Assembly: GCF_001421325.1 (NCBI RefSeq)
Contig: NZ_LMJY01000004.1
Span: 43,977-107,976 of the forward strand
Reading direction: 5' to 3'
Origin: Novosphingobium sp. Leaf2
GTDB taxonomy: Bacteria; Pseudomonadota; Alphaproteobacteria; Sphingomonadales; Sphingomonadaceae
Length of the DNA stretch: 64,000 bases
Shown piece by piece: positions 8,781 through 16,729 of the stretch. Under the pieces are notes generated by a model. It was not told where the DNA came from, did no database searches, and saw nothing but the letters and a program-made list of their open reading frames with translations. The position numbers and the translations under genes were made by a program. Every line of letters starts with the position of its first letter. Positions within the stretch are counted from its first letter, which is position 1.

Positions 8781-10415
8781 TCAGGCGGTTTGCAGTTCCG
8801 CGATCAGTTCGGAACGCAGACGGAATTTCTGTATCTTCGAGGTCGACATCGGCCACTGCGTCACGAAACGCACATGGCGCGGAACCTTGAAGCTGGCGAT
8901 GCGGCCCTTGCAATGCGCGATGAGATCCTGCTCGCTGGCGGTTTCCCCGTCGTTCAATTCCACGAATGCAGCGGGGACTTCGGAATAGCGATCATCCGGA
9001 AGACTGACGACTTGCGCCAGCTTCACCGCCGGATGGGTCTGCAGCATCGCTTCGATCTCGGCTGCGGCCACGTTCTCGCCGCCGACCTTCATCATGTCCT
9101 TGGTTCGACCGTGGAACATCACGTTGCCGTCAGCATCGATCGAGCCGATATCGCCGGTGTAGAACCAACCATCGCGAATGGCCTCGGCGGTCTTCTCCGG
9201 CGCATTGTAGTAGCCTTTCAGGACATTCGGTCCGCCAAGCACGATCTCGCCCTGCTCGCCCGCCGCGCAATCCATTCCGGTTTCCGGATCGACAATGCGG
9301 ACCTGCCAGTCGTCCAGCGGCGTTCCACACCGCCCGGTGCGCACTTCGTAGCTATCGGACAAGCGGCTGGTGGATACCGTTCCGGCTGCTTCGGTAAGGC
9401 CATACGTCCCCACCTGGATGGTGTGCGGCATAGCTTCGGCCACGGCCAGCTTGATCCATTCGGGCTGCACCGCGAAGTTGGAGTTCATGATCCGCAACGC
9501 GGACAAGTCCGTATCCTTGAAGGTCGGATGGGTGATGAGATCCTGCATGATGGTCACGAAGCTGGGATACGCGATCGTCGCCCCTTCCCCGCCGAGCATG
9601 GCGAGGCCCACGCCGGCATCGAAGCGCGGGATGGTCATGTAGACCCCGCCCAGATCCAGGATCATCGTCATCGGCAGGATGCCCGCGATATGGAATATCG
9701 GCAACGGCGACCAGACCTTGTCGGCGCTGGTGCATTCATAGCGCACGCCAAGGTTACGGCTGTTGGCGACTTGCGCTTGGTGGCTGATCATCGCCCCCTT
9801 GGGGTTCGCTGTGGTGCCCGATGTGTAGAGGATCATCGCCGTATCGAGCGGGTTCACCGCATCTATCCGGGCATCGACATCGCCATCGGCAATCTTTTCG
9901 CCCCCGGCAAGCGCCGCCCGGGCCGGAACAAGGTATCCCGCGCACTGGTTGTCCAGACACACGATGCTGCGGAGGCGCGGGGCTTCCGGCAGTGACAACG
10001 ACCACGGATCGGCGGCATGCTTCAAGGAGGGCAAGGCCGATTCCAGCCGCGCACTGAAATCCAGGCCGTCCGCCACTTTGCCGATGGTGATGATGGTCAC
10101 AAGGTCCGCATCATTGGCGACGAAGCCCAGTTCGCTGGCCTGGTAGCGCGCGTTCACCGGCACCGCGACCGCGCCGATCATCACGATGCCGTAGAAGGCA
10201 GTGATGAAGTCCACGCACGTGGGCAGCAACAGGCCCACGTTATCTCCGGGCTTAACGCCGATCGCGATAAGCGCCTTGGCCCACGCCCGCGCCGCCTGGT
10301 CCAATTCGGCGTACGTCAGGCGCTGGTCCGGCATCACGATAGCATCGCTCTGCGCGAACCTCGCCGCCGAGGATCGTATCATCTCGCCCATAGTCAGGAT
10401 CGGCTGTTCGCCCAT
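8781..10415 (-). CDS. Acyl-CoA synthetase (AMP-forming), FadD-like
   Basis: A 544-residue ANL-superfamily adenylating enzyme. The P-loop I-L-Y-T-S-G-T-T-A-N-P-K-G is near residue 175, followed by Y-G-L-T-E-A-A-G, Y-T-G-D-I-G and the hinge F-H-G-R-T-K-D-M. The C-terminal catalytic lysine lies in S-T-S-K-I-Q-K. It would activate a carboxylic acid to its CoA thioester. The ATG at 10415 has GGGAGAG five bases upstream, better than any in-frame codon above it. It is divergent from the TetR gene at 10690 with operator copy 2 between them. Its product is the likely substrate of the acyl-CoA dehydrogenase and SDRs nearby. Confidence 0.93.
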   Translation of the reverse strand: MGEQPILTMGEMIRSSAARFAQSDAIVMPDQRLTYAELDQAARAWAKALIAIGVKPGDNVGLLLPTCVDFITAFYGIVMIGAVAVPVNARYQASELGFVANDADLVTIITIGKVADGLDFSARLESALPSLKHAADPWSLSLPEAPRLRSIVCLDNQCAGYLVPARAALAGGEKIADGDVDARIDAVNPLDTAMILYTSGTTANPKGAMISHQAQVANSRNLGVRYECTSADKVWSPLPIFHIAGILPMTMILDLGGVYMTIPRFDAGVGLAMLGGEGATIAYPSFVTIMQDLITHPTFKDTDLSALRIMNSNFAVQPEWIKLAVAEAMPHTIQVGTYGLTEAAGTVSTSRLSDSYEVRTGRCGTPLDDWQVRIVDPETGMDCAAGEQGEIVLGGPNVLKGYYNAPEKTAEAIRDGWFYTGDIGSIDADGNVMFHGRTKDMMKVGGENVAAAEIEAMLQTHPAVKLAQVVSLPDDRYSEVPAAFVELNDGETASEQDLIAHCKGRIASFKVPRHVRFVTQWPMSTSKIQKFRLRSELIAELQTA

Positions 10416-10516
10416 GCCCGCTCTCCCATGTCTGTGCTTTGTCCCGCCGCCCGGATTGCCGGGCGCGCGGAGGATCACTTCATTGAGTGACAGCTTACCA
10501 AGCAGATCAGAAAACA

Positions 10517-10536
10517 CAATCAGTCATGTATGTTTT
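10517..10536. promoter_or_regulatory. Shared palindromic operator, copy 2
   Basis: CAATCAGTCATGTATGTTTT, 19 of 20 bases identical to the copy at 35157-35176. The core CATG is flanked by imperfect inverted arms (ideal form AAACATwCATGwATGTTT). It lies about 100 bp upstream of the acyl-CoA ligase start and about 150 bp upstream of the TetR start at 10690, in their divergent promoter region. Confidence 0.75.
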
Positions 10537-10689
10537 GTTTTCGATCTTGGGCAGGCCATCGCGAACAGCAGTCAGGTGGCGCACGGTGTACGAAATTGCA
10601 CGATGCGCCCATGCTTGCCTAAACAGCGCACGTGGGCGTAAGCGAACGTTCCCTCCTACACGCGTGACAGCATCATTCAGGCGAATCAC

Positions 10690-11385
10690 ATGGCCTCATC
10701 GCAGACCCGAACCCTTCGTACGACCAGGCCTGCTGCTGCAAAGGCAAAGGCGGCGACGAGCGTGAAAGGATCGGGAAGTACGTTGCAGGCCACCAAGGCC
10801 GCCCAGACCCGGGCCCGCCTGATCGACGCGACCGTGCGATGCCTGGTCAAGCATGGCTACGCAAAAACGACAACGCCGCGCGTGGCGGAAGAAGCGGGCC
10901 TTTCGCGCGGAGCGATGATGCATCACTTCGAAAATAGCGCCGCGCTGATCAAGGCAACGATCATCGAGCTTCATGAAAAGCGGCTGCGCGCCTTTCGCCG
11001 GGCTGCCGAAAGGCCGGACGATCACGATGTTGAAACGCTGGTCGAAACTTATTGGGCACAAGTCCAGAAGCCCGCATTCATTGCCTTCCACGAGCTGGCG
11101 ATGGCCGCGCGCACAGACAAGGAACTGGGTGCAATCCTGTTTCCCCTGCAGGAAGAATTTCGCGATCGCTTCAATGCCCAGGCCGAAGCGCTGTTTCCCG
11201 AATGGCGCGGCTCCGAAGAGGCCTTCGACATGGCGATGAATTTATCGCAGACGATCCTGGAAGGCATGGGAATCGCCGTGCAGACCGGCGCGATGGACAA
11301 GGCCAAAGTGCCGCGCATGCTGGCGCATCTGCAAAACCAGATCCGCGCCCTAATGCCTTCCCTCAAGCCGCGATCCGTCTCGTAA
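10690..11385 (+). CDS. TetR/AcrR family transcriptional regulator
   Basis: A 231-residue regulator. A low-complexity basic N-terminus of about 38 residues (Ala/Lys/Thr-rich) precedes a TetR helix-turn-helix at roughly 39-85 (A-R-L-I-D-A-T-V-R-C-L...V-A-E-E-A-G-L-S-R-G-A-M-M-H-H-F). The start is the first ATG; a GTG about 23 codons later is possible because the tail before the fold is dispensable. It sits between two copies of the shared palindrome (10517 and 11385, the latter at its stop codon). It is divergent from the acyl-CoA ligase and followed by two SDR genes. It is a leading candidate for the protein that reads that palindrome. Confidence 0.88.
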   Translation: MASSQTRTLRTTRPAAAKAKAATSVKGSGSTLQATKAAQTRARLIDATVRCLVKHGYAKTTTPRVAEEAGLSRGAMMHHFENSAALIKATIIELHEKRLRAFRRAAERPDDHDVETLVETYWAQVQKPAFIAFHELAMAARTDKELGAILFPLQEEFRDRFNAQAEALFPEWRGSEEAFDMAMNLSQTILEGMGIAVQTGAMDKAKVPRMLAHLQNQIRALMPSLKPRSVS

Positions 11386-11404
11386 AAACAATCTTGTTTG
11401 TCTT
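11385..11404 (+). promoter_or_regulatory. Shared palindromic operator, copy 3
   Basis: AAAACAATCTTGTTTGTCTT begins at the last base of the TetR stop codon and lies about 90 bp before the TTG start of the SDR at 11493. It follows the same A4-C-A-n-T-C-w-T-G-w-w-T-G-T pattern as the other copies. Its position implies a separate promoter for the two SDR genes rather than read-through from the TetR gene. Confidence 0.6.
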
Positions 11405-11492
11405 TTTGATTTTGCCGCGTTACCGTGCCGGTTGGGTAGAGGACACATAGCGGCGCAGACCGCTCTCTGCCGCCAATCGCAAGGACAGAGAT

Positions 11493-12413
11493 TTGGACGC
11501 TCCCAAGACTTTTACCGCCAAGGTGTTCCGCCCGGAAGATGACGGCCCCGATCGCCCCGCACGCGGGCTCGACGGGGATGCCCTGCGACAGCAGACCACG
11601 ATATACCGCGATGACATGCTTGCCGGCCAGACGGTGCTGGTCACCGGCGCGGGAAGCGGCATGGGCAAGGCCACCGCGTTCCTGGCCGCGAAGCTGGGCG
11701 CGCAGGTTGCGATTTGCGGGCGCGATGGGGAAAAGCTGCAAACCACCGTCGATCTGGTGCGCGAGGAGACCGGCGGCGAGGTGCTGGCCGTTCCCACCAA
11801 CATTCGCGATCCCGATGCGGTCGAGGCGCTGATCGCCAAGGTGCATGATCACTTCGGCGGGCTGGACACGCTGGTAAACAACGCCGGCGGGCAGTTTCCG
11901 CAGGACGCGATCGATTTCAGCCGCAAAGGCTGGCTGGCGGTGATCGACACTAATCTGAACGGCACCTGGTGGATGATGCAGGAAGCCGCCAAGCGCTGGC
12001 GCGCGGATGGCAAGGCGGGCAACATCGTCAACATTGTCGCCAACGTCGAACGCGGGATGCCGCAGGCCGCGCACACCTGCGCGGCGCGCGCCGGCGTGAT
12101 CTACCTGTCCAAGACTTTGGCCACGGAGTGGGCGCAGTGGAACGTTCGGGTGAACTGCATCGGCCCCGGCGTGATCGAGACCGAAGGCTTCCGCATGTAT
12201 CCCGAAGAAGCGCTGGCGCGGTTTCACAAGGCCAATCCGATGCGCATGCGCGGCAACGCCTGGGACGTGGCGGAAGCGATCGCCTACCTTGCCTCGCCGG
12301 CGGCCCGTTTCATCAACGGCGATCTCATCGTTATCGATGGTGGGCAGGCCCAATGGGGCGTGATCTGGCCCGGTGGCATGCCGGACTATTTCAAGGACGA
12401 CGGCGCGGCCTGA
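11493..12413 (+). CDS. SDR family protein, 2,4-dienoyl-CoA reductase-like
   Basis: A 306-residue SDR that starts at TTG, supported by AAGGA seven bases upstream. A roughly 45-residue N-terminal extension precedes the Rossmann motif V-T-G-A-G-S-G-M-G-K-A, with N-N-A-G-G-Q-F-P near residue 128. The usual Y-x3-K pair is replaced: the aligned segment reads H-T-C-A-A-R-A-G-V. This deviation resembles peroxisomal/bacterial 2,4-dienoyl-CoA reductases, and the following T-L-A-T-E-W-A fits that group too. It would then reduce a dienoyl-CoA rather than act as an alcohol dehydrogenase. It is followed 55 bp later by another SDR, probably co-transcribed. Confidence 0.85.
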   Translation: MDAPKTFTAKVFRPEDDGPDRPARGLDGDALRQQTTIYRDDMLAGQTVLVTGAGSGMGKATAFLAAKLGAQVAICGRDGEKLQTTVDLVREETGGEVLAVPTNIRDPDAVEALIAKVHDHFGGLDTLVNNAGGQFPQDAIDFSRKGWLAVIDTNLNGTWWMMQEAAKRWRADGKAGNIVNIVANVERGMPQAAHTCAARAGVIYLSKTLATEWAQWNVRVNCIGPGVIETEGFRMYPEEALARFHKANPMRMRGNAWDVAEAIAYLASPAARFINGDLIVIDGGQAQWGVIWPGGMPDYFKDDGAA

Positions 12414-12468
12414 ACGCCCTACCCGTCCCCAAGAACGCGAAGTCAAAAACATAACACAGGAGAGATGC

Positions 12469-13227
12469 ATGGGCCGCGTAGAAGGCAAAGTGGCGTTGGT
12501 TACCGGCGGCGGTTCGGGGTTGGGTGCCGCCGATAGTGAAGCGCTGGCGCGTGAAGGCGCGAGCGTGGTGGTGACGGACGTAAAGCTCGAAACCGCGCTT
12601 GCGGTGGCCGACCGGATCGGCAACGGCGCCGTCGCCATGGCGCTGGACGTGTCCGACGAAGCGCAGTGGATTGCGGTCATGCAAGAGATCGACGCCCGGT
12701 TCGGCCGGCTTGACGTGCTGGTGAACAACGCCGGCGTCGTGCTCAGCGCCGACGTTGAGGATACGACGCTAGAGCAATACCGCTGGGTCAACGCGATCAT
12801 GTCCGATGGCGTGTTCCTTGGCTGCAAGCACGCCATCCCGCTGATGAACAAGCGCGATGGCGGCTCCATAATCAACATGAGTTCAACCGGCGCCCTGCTC
12901 GGCTATCCGATCTTTTTCGCCTACTCCGCCGCCAAGGGCGCAGTGCGCGCCATGACCAAGTCGGTGGCGGTGATGTGCCAGGAAAAAGGGTACAAGATCC
13001 GCTGCAATTCGGTGCACCCCGGTTCGATAGAGACGCCGATGGTGCAGACGGCGGAAGGCCGGATCGGCCAGGCCAAGGAGATACCTGACGGTGTTCTCCC
13101 ACCCGGAACGCCGGGCCATCCCAAGGACGTGGCCGCGCTGGTGCTGTTCCTGGCCTCGGACGAATCGCGGTTCATCAACGGCGCCGAACTGGTGGTGGAC
13201 AACGCGGTGACAATCAGGCCGTTCTGA
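12469..13227 (+). CDS. SDR family oxidoreductase
   Basis: A 252-residue classical SDR: V-T-G-G-G-S-G-L-G at the N-terminus, N-N-A-G-V-V near residue 85, catalytic Ser in N-M-S-S-T-G-A and the Y-S-A-A-K pair. The C-terminal F-I-N-G-A-E-L-V-V-D-N-A is family-typical but lacks the common G-G-Y/F ending. An AGGAG box lies six bases before the ATG at 12469. It is the second gene of the two-SDR unit behind operator copy 3 and ends just before a strong terminator. It resembles 3-alpha/20-beta hydroxysteroid-type or cyclohexanol-type dehydrogenases; the substrate is unknown. Confidence 0.9.
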   Translation: MGRVEGKVALVTGGGSGLGAADSEALAREGASVVVTDVKLETALAVADRIGNGAVAMALDVSDEAQWIAVMQEIDARFGRLDVLVNNAGVVLSADVEDTTLEQYRWVNAIMSDGVFLGCKHAIPLMNKRDGGSIINMSSTGALLGYPIFFAYSAAKGAVRAMTKSVAVMCQEKGYKIRCNSVHPGSIETPMVQTAEGRIGQAKEIPDGVLPPGTPGHPKDVAALVLFLASDESRFINGAELVVDNAVTIRPF

Positions 13228-13241
13228 TCGTACCCCTGCGC

Positions 13242-13281
13242 AAAAAAGCCCCGCCTCCATTACTGGACGCGGGGCTTTTTT
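13242..13281. terminator. Bidirectional rho-independent terminator
   Basis: AAAAAAGCCCCGC (13242-13254) and GCGGGGCTTTTTT (13269-13281) form a perfect 13-bp stem with a 14-base loop and U-runs on both strands. It separates the rightward SDR pair from the leftward Rieske pair and can end transcription from both. Confidence 0.92.
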
Positions 13282-13304
13282 ATGTAGCACCGGTCTTCTG
13301 AATG

Positions 13305-14657
13305 TCAGGAATCGGCGTCCAGCCAGCGATCCATTTCGACATGGAAGTGCCGCAGCCGTGCCTCCTGTTCACCCCAGAGCGGACCGCGAAAGCCGCGCGA
13401 ACGGGCACCGGCCTGAACGATCGGCAGAAGGTCTGAATCCTGATCCAGCACTTCGCCCATACCCGGTGGCTCGCCAAGTCCGGTATGGACGACCTCGGGC
13501 CGCGTAGCCCCGGTCATGTCCACGTCCGACCCAAGTCCCATCCAGCCGGGCGCGCCATAACCCGGCGCATCGACATGGCGATACAGGATCGTGGTGTCAT
13601 ATGTGAACTGCTCCGGATCGCTGGCGTGCGGCTTGAAGCGGTGCAGGAACACGGCTTCGGGGTGGCACCCGATCTGCAGGTTCGGGAAGATGCCGAATAT
13701 CGTCGCGTCGGTCAGTTGCGCATCGGAAAAGTGCGAATAGTCCACCCCGATCCGCGCCGCTCTTTCGCGCTTGGCGTGGGCAACGGCGGCGCGGCTTTCC
13801 ATGGCTGTGCCGGTGAAGCTGTCGGGATCGACGCCCGCGTCGGCCAGCAAGGCGGCGATGCCCGGATTGATCCCGTCCTGATCGGGGAAGTGCGAATTGG
13901 GCTGCGCCATCGGCACGAACTGGCGGGACAGGCCGCCAGGGTATAGATCGATATGGGTGCGATCATCGATCACGCCCATCGTCTGCGGATGGATGGCGTG
14001 CAGGTGATAGCTTTCGTAGAAGGCGTCGACCCCGCCCTTCCAATTGGCCGCCCAGTCCGACCGGCGATGCTGGACGACGTGCATCTTGTCCATGCCGTAG
14101 GTTTCCAGCATCGGCAGGATCGGTCCGAGGAATTCCTTCAGCGGCTGGGCATCGTGTGCCATGTTGATGAAGACGAGGCCCGCCGCTTCCTCTGCCCGAA
14201 CCGAGGTGAGATCGGTGCCGTGGCACAGCACTTCGGGGCGGAAGGTTTCGGGATCGGTGACCTTCTCGTTATGCCCGTCCAGCCCGAAACGCCATGAGTG
14301 GAAGGGACAGGTGAAGCTGTCCTGACTGCCCATGTCGCCCATAACCAGCCGGCTGCCGCGGTGGGGGCAGACGTTGTAATGTGCGGCGACAGACCCGTCT
14401 TCCTGCCGCACCACGATGAAACTTTCCGGGCCGATGTCGAACTTCACCCAGTCCCCCGCCTCGGGAATGTCGCTGGCGGGCGCGGCCAGCAGCCAGCTAC
14501 GGGCAAAGACCTGCTCCCACTCCCGCGCAAAGAATTCGGGTGAGGTATAGCGGATCGGGTCCGGGCGGGCATGGCCGTTGTCGATCGGCGGGGCGGGCTG
14601 GTCGAAGGGGTGCTGTGACCCTTTGTGAACGGCCCAGCTGCGGGGATCGTAATTCAC
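13305..14657 (-). CDS. Rieske oxygenase alpha subunit (second of a coupled pair)
   Basis: A 450-residue Rieske oxygenase: N-V-C-P-H-R-G and T-C-P-F-H-S-W bind the [2Fe-2S] cluster, and E-S-Y-H-L-H-A-I-H gives the mononuclear iron histidines. It starts at GTG (14657), overlapping the stop of the upstream paralogue by GTGA, with AGGAG about eight bases before. It is clearly paralogous to that neighbour over the whole length. The last 70 residues (from R-P-E-V-V-H-T-G-L-G onward) are nearly identical, while the middle differs more. It may be one half of a hetero-oligomer or a duplicate with a different substrate. No beta subunit or electron-transfer gene is adjacent. Confidence 0.92.
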   Translation of the reverse strand: MNYDPRSWAVHKGSQHPFDQPAPPIDNGHARPDPIRYTSPEFFAREWEQVFARSWLLAAPASDIPEAGDWVKFDIGPESFIVVRQEDGSVAAHYNVCPHRGSRLVMGDMGSQDSFTCPFHSWRFGLDGHNEKVTDPETFRPEVLCHGTDLTSVRAEEAAGLVFINMAHDAQPLKEFLGPILPMLETYGMDKMHVVQHRRSDWAANWKGGVDAFYESYHLHAIHPQTMGVIDDRTHIDLYPGGLSRQFVPMAQPNSHFPDQDGINPGIAALLADAGVDPDSFTGTAMESRAAVAHAKRERAARIGVDYSHFSDAQLTDATIFGIFPNLQIGCHPEAVFLHRFKPHASDPEQFTYDTTILYRHVDAPGYGAPGWMGLGSDVDMTGATRPEVVHTGLGEPPGMGEVLDQDSDLLPIVQAGARSRGFRGPLWGEQEARLRHFHVEMDRWLDADS

Positions 14658-16024
14658 GCCTGCTTCTCCTGAGTGTTGCCCATTCGGCGGTCAAGCTCCG
14701 CATGGAAATGGCGCAAACGGCCTTCCTGCTCGCTCCATAACGGCCCGCGAAAGCCCCGCGAACGCGCGCCTGCCTGCACGATGGGCAGAAGATCGGAATC
14801 CTGATCCAGCACTTCGCCAAGGCCCGGCGGCTCACCCAGCCCGGTGTGCACCACTTCGGGGCGTGTCCTGCCACTGAGGTCCGTCTCGGCGCTCAGGCCC
14901 ATCCAGGCCGGTGCGCCATAGCCGGGCGCATCGACATGGCGATACAAGATGCAGGTATCGTAGGTGAACTGGTTGGGATCGCTAGCGTGCGGAATGAAGC
15001 GATGCAGGAAGATCGCTTCGGGATGGCAACCGATCTGCGCATTGGGAAACAGACCGTAGACGACGGAATCACTCAACTGGCTATCGCTGAAGCGCTCGTA
15101 GCCCAGGCCCAGCTCATCCGATCGGCGACGCTTCGCTTGCTGCACCGCCCGCCGGGTTTGGGCCGCGGTGCCCTGATAGGTCTGCGGATCGATCCCGGCA
15201 TCCTTCAGCATCGACTGGATGCCGGGATTGACGGTTTCCTGATCCTCGTAGCGGGCCGCAGGCTGGGCAAACGGCACGAACTGACGGGAGAGGCCACCCG
15301 GCCACAAATCGATCTGGGTGCGGTCGTCCATCAGGCACTGCGTTTGCGGATGAACGGCATGCAGATGATAGATCTCCGCAAACGCATCCACGCCGCCCTT
15401 CCAGTTCGCGCCCCAATCGGAACGCCGATGCTGGACGACGTACATCTTGTCGATATCGTAAAGCGCAAGCTGGGGCAGGATCGGTGCCAGCCATTGGGTC
15501 AGCGGCTCCACCTGCGGATCCATGCAGATGAACACCAGCCCGACGGCGACCTCGCACCGCACGGACGTCAGGTTGCGGTCGTGGCACAGCACTTCGGGGC
15601 GGAACGTTTCCGGATCGGTCACCGCGATGTTGTGACCTTCCAGATCGAATTTCCACGAGTGGAAAGGACAAGTGAACCGGTCGAGCGATCCGAAGTCGGA
15701 CGTCACCAGCCGGCTGCCGCGATGGGGGCACACGTTGTAGTGCGCGTGCACCTCTCCATCGTCACCGCGCACGATGATGAAGTTTTCCGGCCCAATATCG
15801 AAGGTGAAGTAATCGCCCGCTTCCGGAATGTCGGAAATATGGCCGGCCAGCAGCCAGCTTTTGGCAAACACCTTGTCCCATTCCTCTGCCATGAAGGCGC
15901 GATCGTGATACCGGGCCGGGTCCGGACGGTCGGTGCCGTTGTCAATCGCCGGCGATACACGCGCGTTGAACGGGTGCGCCGGGCCAACGTGGATGTTCCA
16001 ATCGTCGAAATCGAGCTTCATCAT
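14654..16024 (-). CDS. Rieske oxygenase alpha subunit (first of a coupled pair)
   Basis: A 456-residue Rieske oxygenase with N-V-C-P-H-R-G / T-C-P-F-H-S-W cluster ligands and the iron site E-I-Y-H-L-H-A-V-H in D-A-F-A-E-I-Y-H. Two adjacent ATG codons (16024, 16021) can start it. Operator copy 4 lies about 80 bp upstream in the region shared with the divergent VOC gene. Both genes of the pair encode full-length alpha subunits with all visible metal ligands, so neither looks degenerate. The substrate is unknown; the family does dihydroxylation, monohydroxylation or O/N-demethylation. Confidence 0.92.
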   Translation of the reverse strand: MMKLDFDDWNIHVGPAHPFNARVSPAIDNGTDRPDPARYHDRAFMAEEWDKVFAKSWLLAGHISDIPEAGDYFTFDIGPENFIIVRGDDGEVHAHYNVCPHRGSRLVTSDFGSLDRFTCPFHSWKFDLEGHNIAVTDPETFRPEVLCHDRNLTSVRCEVAVGLVFICMDPQVEPLTQWLAPILPQLALYDIDKMYVVQHRRSDWGANWKGGVDAFAEIYHLHAVHPQTQCLMDDRTQIDLWPGGLSRQFVPFAQPAARYEDQETVNPGIQSMLKDAGIDPQTYQGTAAQTRRAVQQAKRRRSDELGLGYERFSDSQLSDSVVYGLFPNAQIGCHPEAIFLHRFIPHASDPNQFTYDTCILYRHVDAPGYGAPAWMGLSAETDLSGRTRPEVVHTGLGEPPGLGEVLDQDSDLLPIVQAGARSRGFRGPLWSEQEGRLRHFHAELDRRMGNTQEKQA

Positions 16025-16100
16025 GGTTCATCCCTCTCCTCTGGGATCGCCCCGGCGGTCGGTTCAAAGCCGACTCACTCGTGGGGTAGACATTCACTAG

Positions 16101-16120
16101 AAAACAGTCATGAATGTTTT
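16101..16120. promoter_or_regulatory. Shared palindromic operator, copy 4
   Basis: AAAACAGTCATGAATGTTTT, the copy with the best symmetry (AAAACA...TGTTTT around CATG). It lies between the divergent Rieske pair (start 16024) and the VOC gene (start 16190), so one bound regulator could control both. Confidence 0.75.
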
Positions 16121-16189
16121 TCAAGTAAGATCGCGACCGTCCGTGCCGATAAGGCGCTGGCGAGCCGCCATAAAGGGAGAGTCAAGGAT

Positions 16190-16723
16190 ATGAGCCGCTT
16201 GTATGGCCGCGTTTTCCAGATCGCCTATGTCGTTCCCGATCTGGACGCGGCGGTTGACCACTGGACCAGCACCATGGGCGTTGGCCCGTTCTTTGACTTT
16301 CCAGTGCCCTTGGGGCTGGACACGCTGAACGTTGACGAGCAGCCGGTTGCACCTGACACGCCGATCTTTGGAGGCGTGTCCATAAGCTACAGCGGCGACA
16401 CCATGATCGAGCTTATCCAGCCCGGCACAGCGCCATCAACCTACCGCCAGTTCCTTGAATCGGGGCGCAGTGGCATCCACCACCTTGGCACTTGGATTGA
16501 CGACTACGAGGCCGCAATGGTCCATGCCCGTGCGCAAGGCGTCCCCGTGGTGCTGGAAGGGCGGCTGCCGCTTTCGCGCTTCGCCTATCTCGACACCGCG
16601 AAAGACGGCCTCAGCCCGCTGGTTGAGATCATCCAGCCGCTGCCCGAAATGCACGCCCTGTTCGCCCGCATCAAGGCGGCGACAACGGACTGGGACGACA
16701 GCGAGCCGCGCCGCTCGATCTGA
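16190..16723 (+). CDS. VOC (glyoxalase/bleomycin-resistance fold) family protein
   Basis: A 177-residue protein built of two beta-alpha-beta-beta-beta modules. The first begins V-F-Q-I-A-Y-V-V-P-D-L-D-A-A-V-D-H-W and the second I-H-H-L-G-T-W-I-D-D-Y-E-A-A-M. A His in G-I-H-H-L-G and the Glu in L-V-E-I-I-Q-P are in the positions of VOC metal ligands. It resembles the methylmalonyl-CoA epimerase/lactoylglutathione-lyase-like branch. It is shorter than extradiol ring-cleavage dioxygenases of the same superfamily (about 300 residues). Divergent from the Rieske pair, it probably isomerises or cleaves a downstream intermediate; the exact reaction cannot be told. Confidence 0.85.
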   Translation: MSRLYGRVFQIAYVVPDLDAAVDHWTSTMGVGPFFDFPVPLGLDTLNVDEQPVAPDTPIFGGVSISYSGDTMIELIQPGTAPSTYRQFLESGRSGIHHLGTWIDDYEAAMVHARAQGVPVVLEGRLPLSRFAYLDTAKDGLSPLVEIIQPLPEMHALFARIKAATTDWDDSEPRRSI

Positions 16724-16729
16724 AGCCCC

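Noticed and set aside
16190..16723. VOC protein as an extradiol ring-cleavage dioxygenase
   Set aside because: At 177 residues it is far shorter than extradiol enzymes and resembles epimerase/glyoxalase-type members instead.
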